NCBI RefSeq assembly: GCF_037038585.1
Contig: NC_092520.1
Location: 63,260,001-63,324,000, forward strand
DNA: 64,000 nt
Reading direction: 5' to 3'
DNA from: Patagioenas fasciata
Taxonomy: Eukaryota; Chordata; Aves; Columbiformes; Columbidae
Under the pieces are notes generated by a model. The model saw only the letters and a list, made by a program, of their open reading frames with translations. It was not told the DNA's origin and made no database searches. Positions within the stretch are counted from its first letter, which is position 1. Every line of letters starts with the position of its first letter. A program made the translations under genes and the position numbers. Below, piece after piece: positions 51,129 through 62,000 of this stretch.

Positions 51129-52657
51129 CTTACATCCATGTAAAGGTATCATAACCTACATTTCACCAGTGATTCAGTATGTTAGAGAACCCCTTTGCTC
51201 AGCATCCAGTTACAGAAGAAACAGACCAGCAGGAGGAACACGAGTACCTGTATAGCACAGAGACTGCACCTCCATTGTGTCACAACCTTTGTGCCATCTC
51301 TCCTCTTTCCTCATTTCCCATTAAAATGTTCATGGACATGACAGTGGGCACAGCATTTCATTGTGGTGGAGAGAGACAGAGGTTGGATGTAATTTTTCTA
51401 GGGCTCCTCACTTACTGCCAGCACACTGTCTTAGGACACGCACCTTACCTCCCCCAGATAACTGGTTTTTAGGATGGAGAAGAGATCTGACAGGTCCACC
51501 TATAAAAGGTGTTTTCAATACATTGTCATAACAATTCTCCCTGCCATCTTGGTGAAACTTCTACCTATGGGATGGGGAAATAGGCATCAGATGGACAAAG
51601 GTGTTTAGTAAAAATATATTCCCTTGTCACTCTCACCTGGCTACCTCCCATGAGATTTATGGTTTCAGAAGCATTATGACAAATGAATCATTATTTTCAA
51701 TAGATTTAATTTCAGGGTGCCAAAAGGCTGTCATTTACATCAGCATTTGGTTTTGTTTGGTAACCCTCTACTACTGGACATGAAGAAAGCAAGCACTGAC
51801 ATTAATAGCATGGACAGTATGATGGTATGTGGTGGTTTTTCCTGCTCAAGCTGTTGTGAATACTCTTAATGAAGAAATGTAGTTGGGAGATGTTATTCCT
51901 TCTGTGCTTCCACAAATTCAGAAAAAATTAGGTGAAAAATCGTTTATTCTCTGTGTCATCGAATAGAGATTCTTCACTTTTCTTCAACTCGTCTATAGTC
52001 GTTGGTCTTTCATGTCAGAGGGAACTACTGCTATTGTAAATAGGTTTATTTCCAACAGATTCTTCTGGAGAGAAAACTATATTTTGGAGTATATTACCTA
52101 AAATAGAACACCATATACTCTTACAGAGGTATAGGTATATTATTTATGATACTAAACAAAAAAAGCATACTGTAATAACATGATATAATACCGTTTAATG
52201 GTTTTCAGTGTTTTAGTAGTAGGACAACTTTCTGACGAATCTGCTTCTGTACCTGGTACGTAATACTCCCAAAAGCCTAAAACTAAATACACTTCTAGAC
52301 TCTCTATTCCATGCAGTCTTACTGATCAGAAAACACAGTGCTTCTATTTGTATTCCTTCACCTTTTAGTTGATTGTACTTTATCATCAGTAATATTTTCA
52401 GTAATTAAATACTTGCAGGTCTATTCCCTTTTAAAATCCAAAATAAACTTCAGTTTTAATTATATAAACTAAAGGAGGACTCAGTTATTTGTTCAGAATA
52501 ATTGAAGCACATTAAATATCCATTTAATAGTTACTTGAAAGGAAGCAGATTAACAAAGCAGTGACACTGAGGTGCCACAGAACTAGAAATGCTGCTCTTG
52601 CTTCTCTGCGCAGCTCTCAAAAGCAGCATCAGTCGCTATGGGGAACTATAAAAGGCC

Positions 52658-52855
52658 ATGGCAACATCAGGGGAAAATGGCTTTTACTACAGCTTTGGTG
52701 GGAGCCTTTTGTTTCTCCTCCTTTGGCTTTTGAGTCACACTGGAAGAAGGGTGATGTCAATGGTTTTTGATGGTGCTGCACAGCACAGATTAATGCCTTC
52801 CTCTTTATCTGAATGTGTTTTGCAGCAAATACATCATTATGGAGATGTGTGAACA
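52658..52855 (+). other. Small open frame with Kozak start and hydrophobic segment
   Basis: The ATG at 52658 sits in a strong Kozak context (GCCATGG) and opens a 64-codon frame. After about 14 residues there is a leucine-rich hydrophobic stretch (LLFLLLWLL), like a signal anchor or single membrane segment, then a polar tail. A TATAAAAGG lies at 52647-52655, but it is only a few bases upstream of the ATG, too close to drive a transcript that contains it. Coding status is therefore doubtful. The peptide is not one I recognise. Confidence 0.12.
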
Positions 52856-53111
52856 TCATAATGCTGAATTAAATACCTGTTTTGGGGAAGACCTGCTGAT
52901 TTAAGTGCTATCTAGCAGCCAATTGGGCATTAGAATAAATACAGTACATTTCTCTTTAGAAAAAGGAGGTGGGAGATACTTTTGGTTAGTAATGATAGAT
53001 TTATGGTAGTTATGGGCAGGATTGTTTCTGTAGATAATTACAGATGGAGTTCATCGCACCCCACCTTAGAGTTCTACCTCTGAGCTGACTGCTCAGGGCT
53101 TCTTAAAACTG

Positions 53112-53793
53112 TTGTGGAGAAACAGACATAAGAAAATAGTTCACTCTGTCTATAAGTTTGGGGATGAAAGGAATAATTTTCTAGAGATGCCTGTTTCTCT
53201 CTATCAACTGCAGAAAGAGCTGAGAGGATGTCCATCTTCTGGTTGCCTAAATGAGAGCATAGCAACTCCACCTGGCAGCAGTACTCTCCAAACTGAGAAT
53301 GAGAGTGGTTGGTGTCTTGTATATGGCCAGCTTGGAACATGGCAAGGGAGGAAGTGCCATACGTTTGTCTCACCGCCCTCATTTAGAGTCTTCCTCCCTC
53401 AAGTTCTTTCCCAGCACTGCCGGGGTGGGCCTCAGCACCAGGTTCTTGCCACTGGTCTTTCCCAAATTAATCTGGGGATCTCCCATCCCGTCATACAGTG
53501 CCCTAGCCAGCTGGCTGCCAAATTGTGCTGGTTTTCCTCCTTCTCCACATCTATCTATCATGAGTGCTTTTATATCAATGGAACAGCTTCCAAGGGGAAG
53601 GTTAAGAATGCTCACTTCTGGCCCCTCTGCCTGCCACCTACCCGCCATCATCATGGCACTTTCAGGAGGCCGCGGTGAGCGATGGGCTGGTGTCCCTCTC
53701 TGGGGACAGGTTCCTCTTTGGACCAGAAACCTGTTGTCCAAGAAGTATGGGGCAATGGCACAACACACCCTTCTGCCTTGCTCAAACCTCTAA
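53112..53793. other. GC-richer region open in several frames on both strands
   Basis: This holds the longest open frame of the window (53112-53678, plus, 188 codons), another plus frame (53299-53793, 164 codons) and a minus frame (53768-53379, 129 codons). The second half of the minus frame has balanced composition (GGKPAQFGSQLARALYDGMG) and a TATAAAAG-like site just ahead of its internal ATG. Several frames being open at once is expected from higher GC and argues against any one being a gene. A degraded retroelement or a non-coding exon is also possible. No domain recognised. Confidence 0.2.
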
Positions 53794-54219
53794 TATGCGA
53801 GTGTTCTTCTGGACGTTGAGTTTTAGGTGCCTGTGAAACATACTGTTTGAGAAATGAGCCATCTCCAGAGAGCAGGTGTTCCCAAAATAAGGAAGAAAGT
53901 CTTGGATGGGCATATCTACATGTGTATTTAACTCTATTCTAACCACTCAGGATCTTTTCATATGCTTGGTATTGAATGCTTTTATTCATTTGCAAATACA
54001 GTGGGATCACTTAATTAACAAAGGTGGTGTCAAATAGACAGAAAAACATAGGGCAAGACATTTGACGTTCAAAAATTTGTCTTCAAATTCCCTGACTACG
54101 GATAGTCTTTTAAACATTGCAAAAGGTGGTAGGAATAAATTAAATGGGGCGAGTGTGTGTAAGTACTCTACCTTCATGAAATTTAATGGCAAAACATGCA
54201 CTCAATTTTGGGGGGAATT

Positions 54220-54243
54220 TTTTAGTGATTATTTTAGTGATTA
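54220..54243. repeat. 12-bp perfect tandem duplication
   Basis: TTTTAGTGATTA occurs twice in direct succession (54220-54231 and 54232-54243). Probably a slippage event, with no suggested function. Confidence 0.9.
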
Positions 54244-55831
54244 TGTTTGACTGCTAATTAAGACTCACAGCAACCACAGAAATTTTTGTAACTCTGAATG
54301 ACCGGAGTATTAAACCTTTCTTATCACTATGAAGTATTACAGTATTACAGATCTAGCTTTAGGGAATCAGAAGGTAGTGATGTTTAATTACTATTTCATT
54401 CTATCAGTGCTCTGAAACAGGTCATTAAATATTATTATGCACTACAGATACTTCACCACTCAGCAGAAAGTATCCAATTGTTATCCTGAAAAAAATACCT
54501 GGAGCTACATGTAACATTTATAAAGATTCCTTTAAAGTCCCATTTATGTTGTAGTGCTATTACTCTAGGTCTTGGGCTGCTTAAAATTTAGTGATACTGC
54601 TGTCTGCTTTTCTCCATGGACTGCATTGTGAAAAAAAAGCCCAGGATCCCCATCTGCTCTCATTTCTGCTTCTAGGTCACTGTGGAACTTCACATCACTA
54701 TTTTTTCCAGGTATCCATTTTCATTATTTCCATATTAAAAATACACTGAGCTGGATTAATTTAAATAGGCTACATAGCATGTACAAATCTTGCTAAGGAT
54801 AGACTTTTTTCCTTTGAAATTTGTTTCGTATGCAATAATTCCTCACTGTTGCACAACTGTACCTTGTATGAATTTTTGCTTTTGTTCAAAATGGAAAAAT
54901 ACCTTATTTAACAACACTCTACTAGAAAAGCTTTCAGGCAATTTTCTTACAGACTGCTGGGTAATGTCATGAGCTCTGTTACATCTAAAGGGTGGCTGCT
55001 TCCAAATGTTTGTTTCTTTCTAGCAAACTGACCAAGTACAATTAAGTAAGCTGTTTTAAAAACTGTTGAGGCTTGGGCTTGATGCTTTCATTCCGAAGTC
55101 CATTAAAGATTGTGGCTGCTTATCTTATTTCACTGATCAAATAAAAAGCAATAGAAAAAAAATCATTTTGCCTTTAAGAGCCTTTTCCTGAAAAGGGAGG
55201 TAGATGTGCAGATCGCTGTAGCAGTGTTTCAAAATCCTTATTCTCTCACTCTCTGAGATTTTTTGGATTTTTTTTTTAGACTTTCGTTGAAATAATATTT
55301 CCTAATTCATACAGGATTTTTTTTGTTAGCATGTATTAAAATAAACTGAAAAAAAGAAAGCAGTACAAATCAGTAGCTGGAAAATCTTGAAAGTGTGAAA
55401 CTATTATATTAACTGAGATTTTGTGACCTTGACTAACAATTATATCTGCTTTCCAAATAGCACATGCCTTCCATTCCTTTCTGAAAATCCAGTCCTTACA
55501 AGATTACTGTTCGAAACATAAGCCATATGGTTTTGTTGTTACTTTCTGTAGTTTCCATACGAAGAACTCATATTGAATTTGCGTGAAAATGTGAGTCCGA
55601 TAAGAGGGGATTCCCATTTAAACTGTACCCTGCATTGTGCCATAACATCCCTCCATTTCCTTGACTTTGCCCTTTAGTGACAACAGAATATTGTGAACAG
55701 GGAACACCAGTTATGATGGCTACCAGGAATAAATCTCAAACAACTGATACGACATGACACATCAATAAGTGTCACAAAACCAGAGCTGGTCTGAAAACTG
55801 TTATGAAAAATAAGATTCCTTGTCTCTGTGT

Positions 55832-55910
55832 AGTTGGTGTTGGTGTTGTTGTTGTTGGTATGTTTTTTTATTATTATTTTTAAATTTTATTTGTTTGTTT
55901 GTTTGTTTAG
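55832..55910. repeat. GTT and TTTG microsatellites
   Basis: An imperfect GTT repeat (55832-55858) is followed, after a T/A-rich spacer, by about five TTTG units (55889-55908). Simple sequence; length polymorphism is likely. Confidence 0.9.
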
Positions 55911-58900
55911 TTTTTCTTTTTTAGATATTGAAGTAATTTGCTTTCAGAGCTAAAACCGTATAGGACTTCTTAAATGCAAAAGAAGCTACCATATAATAGA
56001 TATTTTTGATGAGGGCCACCATGCAGTTTATACTGTTGACAGTATTTAAAGAAATCAACTTCACCAGTCAGCACAAGAAAGAACTTGAGACTAAAGTTTG
56101 AGCTTCTGTGCTGGAGCAGATAATACCGGTAATACCAATGCTTGATAGAGGAACTGTCAGGAAACAAAAAGTGACTTTATTGGTGGGAATAAGCTTCAGT
56201 AGCAGTGGTATTACTTGCTTACTGCCAGTTTGTGCTGTGCTTGAGGACAAGCTGGTTGCTAAGCAATCACTGAGTTGGACAGGCAGGCAGAAGTTGTTAG
56301 CTCTGCTTGAAGTGGGAATTTCACAATTCAAGCTTCATGTCCACTCCAAGGAATGGATAAGCAGATGAACAAATCCAGCAGTGACCTACTCAATGCTATG
56401 CCTAGTGAAAATCTGAAGAAGCCTTAGAATGTTTGTATTCCCTGTGTGGCACACCCTTTCCAGGTAATGACAATATGCTCCAGAAGCATCTGATTGGACT
56501 CAGTTGCTCAAGGTATGGTACAGAAAAGGTCTTTGTTGGACCACATCAGTGTTTCTCTGTCTGTGTGTTATTATAGGTCATCTGCTAGTTCTCAGTTTTG
56601 TCCAGCAGACATAGGCTTCTATACAGATAATTTCTTCCAAATAGAAGGCAGAAGGGTATATGAGTTGCATGATTCATATCAGTGTTATACATGGACACTC
56701 TGACCTTACACCTCACCAAGGTACACATTTACAGCCCCTGCACAACAAACTTCAATGAAAAAGGTAAACTCTATAGGACTAACAGTCTATGTTGTATTTT
56801 GTCCAGCAACGATGTACCATACACTTGGTATTTGGAACTATGTAAGTAGCTATGGCTGGAAAAATAGCTTCTGAAGCATCATTTGTCCCGGTAGCATGAA
56901 TTAAGATGCAAGATAGGGAGGCAAAAGTTATTTCCTACCAGTAAGGAAAATAAACAGTCCTGGTTTTCTCATGAGCTCAGTATAGGGAAAAGAGAACTAA
57001 ACCTGGAAAGAGAAATATACCTAGATGAGAAAAAGATCAGCATAAAAATAAACAAGTTTCCTCAAAGCTTTTGGAGTATATCTGTGCAAAACAGGTAAGC
57101 ACAAAAAAGGTGTTACATAGAGGAAGCTGGAGCAAAAGTGAAGCAGTTAAAATATGGTAACAGAGTCAGGATTTCTGGAAAACACAGATAAAACTTACTG
57201 GCTATACACAAAAGAATAAGAAAAATAATGGTCACAATGGGCAAAGATGGAAAGACAAAAAAAAGATGAAGGTTCATTGAAAAACTCAGACAATGAAAAC
57301 TCTGATTTCTGATATACAGAAAGGAACACACAGTTCAGGCTGGCGGAGTCTCATTGTAAAGGACAGCATAAAAGGAGAGCGTAAGCAGGTGAAGATAACA
57401 TCAGAAATGCCAAAGGAACAAAATGAGATATAACTAGCAAGAGACATCAGAAATGTACCTCTAGCGACAGAGAAATATCAAGAAAATAATTGGTCTACTG
57501 TGCAGCAGAAAGAGAAAGCTATCGATTGACAATGTTGAAGTGTCAAAAGCATTATATAGCTTTTTTGTTTATCTTTACTGAAGGTGTCAGCTCTGATTAG
57601 ACAGAACCAAAGAGTGGGAACCCAGAGCTCTTAGTCTGGTTACAGTCAGCATGTAGTTGCAGGCACAATGGTGACGTATTGTGTCACTTGTGAAAATCCA
57701 AATGATGTAATAACTTTCTAGTGCCATAGGAAACTGACATCTAGCATACCACAGGCATGGTGAAATTTTTACAGGAACTTGCATGCCCTGAATTCGTCAA
57801 TATTTTATGTAACAAAGGACTTCAGAAAGCTGAAGCAGCAGCTTTTGTTTTGCTCAGGTTAAGTTGGTTTCTTATTACATGTATTGAAAAGATTATGAGT
57901 ATCTCTGAAAACAAAGTTCACCTGTGCTTACCCGGATGTGCCATATAATTGTGATACAGAGTATTATGTCCTTAGCTGGGCTGCATAATGTTTTAGTGCT
58001 AGCAATTTGGTATCTATTTGATATGCAAAATATTGTACTAAGCCTAGGCACTCAGGCGTCTCTCTGTTGTAGAACAGGAAAAAAATCTCTGCAACAATTT
58101 AATTCCATCAGCTTTCCCAATCACTTCAAGCAATTAGTTCTGAAGACTTTTACTGAAATTTACATAAAACACATCTTTTCCTCTAATCTGTTTTACAAGT
58201 GGTAGATTATTTCGTATGTTGTGTGAAGGTGAGAAGCAGAAAGGCAGAGTGTGCTCAGGCTGCAGCAGATGCTGAGAACAGCTCCAAGAAGAGCGAGCTC
58301 CTAGTTTTCCCCATTGCTCTTGGTAGAGTTGGTATAAAGGGAACGAGAGATCAGCTGATCCTGGTTAGCAAGAGGAGTTCATCCATAGAGAAGATGCTCT
58401 GAAAGTGAATGGTGGTTACATTTTTAGGTTTGAAATTGTCAGACAAGAAAACTATTGTCAGAAAAGGGAGGCAGACCAAGCACCGAGTGTTTGGGTGGGC
58501 AAAGTAGTTGAGAGAATTAGAACTTGTTGGCATGTGCTTAGCTTCTGTGACCAGATTTCATGTGAGCGTAGGATGAACAGGCTGGGTTCTTGCTGCTTTC
58601 TACCACTGCCTGGAGCACCAGTACCTACCCTGTATGGACAAACCTCAGCCAAAACAAGGGCTTTAACTGTTGTAGGGGTTTTTTTCACATGGAGACCGAA
58701 GGTATGTCAGAGAGCACTCTTTGGAGTAAGAGTGTGAGTAGTATATTGCAACTCCGCAGATGGTATTATCTTTGTGTCATACATAAAAGCATTTATTTAA
58801 TTTCATCCTGGGTACAGATTCAAAGGAATCACAGTGCAAGGTAGACTGGATTGCATCCCTGGCTTTCAAACTGCCAAAGAAAGTTAGTGGTGCAGTAAGA

Positions 58901-58913
58901 AGGATCAATCAGG

Positions 58914-59007
58914 CCTATATTTATACAGACCTAAAATTACCTTTGGCCCTTTGAAGGCAACCATGAGGCTGATGTGGTGCCTGGTAAAAATTAGTTTGAC
59001 ACCCCGG
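58914..59007 (-). mobile_element. Half copy of the hAT-type foldback element
   Basis: The reverse complement of this stretch matches the left half of the complete element at 25919-26084: terminal GGGGTGTCAAACT, CACATCAGCCT, GGTTGCCTTCAAAGGGC, TAATTTTAGG and CTGTATAAAT. The match stops near 58914, inside what is the central loop of the full element, so the second arm is missing. Terminal bases have drifted (CCGGGG instead of CAGGGG) and no target-site duplication is visible. It is more diverged than, and probably older than, the complete copy. Confidence 0.8.
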
Positions 59008-59009
59008 AG

Positions 59010-62000
59010 TTAAACTGGAAGTAATTTTACGTGTGCCTTTAATGAATAAATTTGCCTTTAATTTGAACTCTCGTACTGATTGTTAATGTAAAGGATGTGT
59101 AAAATAATTATTTTATGTGTCAGTGCATTTAGAGTAGCTATAACTGTTTTAAAACTGAAATAATAGTCACTGATATTCTCAAGTCTGTTTACAAAGTTAA
59201 AAGCTTCAATATAAAATAGCTTAATTGTTTTAAGTTGCTATTTCCTTACTCACCTAATTAGGACCAGAAAAATTTTTTTATATTTTGGAAAGTATAGAGT
59301 AATTCTCAGTGTCAACTGAGTTTAGATTTGCTCTTCTTTCAGTCAGTGATTAGATTGTATTTTGGGGGCTTATTGCCTTGATGTTTCAGTATCTCTGTAC
59401 AGCTGAATGAGGACTTTTGCAGAGTAGTAACAGGGGAAGAGAGAAAAGTGAGACACAGTCATGATGTGAATGGGAGATGTAGGAGCTGTGCACGCTACGC
59501 TGCATGGCACACTTGTGCAACCCTGACTATGATGCAAAGTCCTGGAGTGTGTGTGAAGTCAACCGATGGTGAGAGAGGGGACAAGATCTCCTTTACCCTT
59601 TGCAGGAATTTCATGCTAGACAGCTACTGATGCAAGAGCAGGTATCCTGCTTTGCACTGGAGTGGATTCAAAATCAGGCCTTGTGCTGTGGCACCCACAA
59701 AAGGGTGAGCCTGTGGTTAGATCTAGGAGTTGGGAGACTTTGCTTCACCTTTTTTGTTCTTCCCCAGCATTCAATGTCATCTTGTTAGAGTTCTTAATGC
59801 CAGATTTCCAGAAGCTGTTTAGGCGAAGTCCCCTGGGTTTCGGTTTTGTTGGAACAGGAAATACATTCGTAGCTTTTGTGCTAGAGGTCTGCAAAAATGA
59901 GGATAACCTGCTCCCATACATGGGTATGTAGACGAAAGTGATGCAGTCCAGTACTACCAAATATGTAACTCATGGAGAAAGCTTAAAAATGTGCTTTCAA
60001 ACATATATAGCTAAAACCTATTACCCTTCTGTTAAATTACCTGTGTTCTTTAGGAGAGCTTCAGTGTGACTGGTTATGTTTTAAGGAGTTTTGAATATAT
60101 TTCTGTAGAAACAAAACTGAGATGCATTGTGGAAATGTCTTCTGACTCTTTCTGTTTTCCTGCAGCACCTAATATTATCTGAAGGAAGTCAGTGCCCTGT
60201 GTCATCATGCATATGCTTGATTACTTGTTAACCTGCATTTACTTCTCTAATACTTCAGGATGGGTATTTCTACAGGCTAAATATATCTTGGTATGCCAGT
60301 GTAAGCGTTCAGGTAGTAGCACGAACACATGACAATGATATTATTTTGTTAACAGTTTTATAATTTTATACTCACGGAAGTATCAAGTGCTTCAAATAAT
60401 TCAAATATATATATTTTAAATACGTATATACATTCAAGTGCTCAATATAATTCAAATTACATCTGAGGCAAATTTGTCTGGTTTTAATTTCTGATACATT
60501 TGACAAGTACAATGTTTCAAAATCAAGGAAACAGCACATGGCAAAAGCCTCACTTAGAGATGCTGCTTAAGTTAAAAAGCCTGAGTCTATTAAAAGAGAT
60601 GGAATTAGTTATAAAGACTTTGAACTTTGCTGTCTCTATTTTAGGGTTGAATATTAAATGAGTCACTGGAGGGAGGAATATAGTGTCACTTTCACTACTA
60701 TGTCTCTGGAAGTTTTTCTTTGCATATGCGAAAAAGAAAGATTTTAAGAGAAAAATCAAAAGCTGGAAGCGATGGAGAGTTTTGTTTGTTTGGGTTTTTT
60801 GTTTGGCTGGTTGGTTTTAAAACCATGGATTCTCCCTGCCTCCACCTTTTTTTTTTTCTTTATTTTTTATTTTATCAAAGAAATTAATTAAAATCTCAAC
60901 CTATATTACTGCTCAAAGCAGCTTTTCAGCACAGATCCCATTTCGTGTTAAAGCGGAAGATTTTCCCATTCACATAATGAGCTAAACCTGATCTCTTGAA
61001 ATGCCTGAAAGTCTAGCACCTGTTAAAGTCTTGGAGTAAGTAATTGTCAGCTACAAGGTATGGGATGTCAGAATCAATTTGGAGAAAACAAGTAAGTAAT
61101 TATATAGACAGATTAAAAGCTTCCAGACTGCAATTTGAGACGGTATTATCGAGTTTTGGTTTAGTTTGGTTGTATGACCTGGGTTTTCTTGGTGTCTCTG
61201 AGTGTTATGATGATAGCAGGTGAAAATAACAATCTTGAGTTTGCAGTAGCACCAGAATAGTTTAGCCAAAGCAACTGGCAGTTTATGTCCAAGCGATTTC
61301 TGGGCAGCAAACGCAGGAGGATGATATATTCAATAAGAAAACTTGCAATTAAAAGATGAAAATTTTGGTCTGAAAAATCCTGGACTATGCTTCACGAAAT
61401 GATAGATCAAGTATATTCTGCTTCCATTTTTTCCTGTACGATGAGTTCTTAATTAAGAGATAAAATTCTGATACAACATGGATTTTCTTTCTTGAGACCA
61501 GAGCCATAAATCATGAAAGGTTGCAATGTACTATAAAAGATGCAGTTACCAGTGGGGGACTGAAACCACAAAACTACTTTCTCTAGACAGTGAATAATCC
61601 ATGCAAAGATTAACCTTTCAGTTTTCTACCAAAATGTGGAAAGCAGATTCATCTAATCAACTTTTTTGTTTCACAACATCTTGCTCTTCTATCAACTTAC
61701 ATTAGGTACATTTTTTTCAACAGTTCCTAGGCTTCAGTCTTGAAAGCACTGATGTTGACCTGAAAAACTATATTGCTGAAAGCAAATGTAAATTGGCTCT
61801 GAAATAGAAATGACCAATATGTTGGTAAGACTGTAACTTAAACTCAGGAAAATGCAGTTTTAGGTATATTTAAGTATCTACAGTCTGAGATACTGGGACT
61901 ATTCCAGGGAAAATAAAGTCCAGGAAGATCAAGCCAAGAAAGAAGCTTTTGCAAAAAGATTTTCTGAGGTTTGTTTTTTTTTTTTTTTTGGATAACAGTC

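Larger units (their letters stand above)
51130..58910. other. Unique sequence with a few structured stretches
   Basis: No recognisable transposon. It holds a TATA/Kozak small open frame (52647-52855), a GC-richer multi-frame open region (53112-53793), a 12-bp tandem duplication (54220-54243), GTT and TTTG microsatellites (55832-55910), and a purine-skewed stretch (about 56980-57530). The remainder is AT-rich and featureless. Confidence 0.5.
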
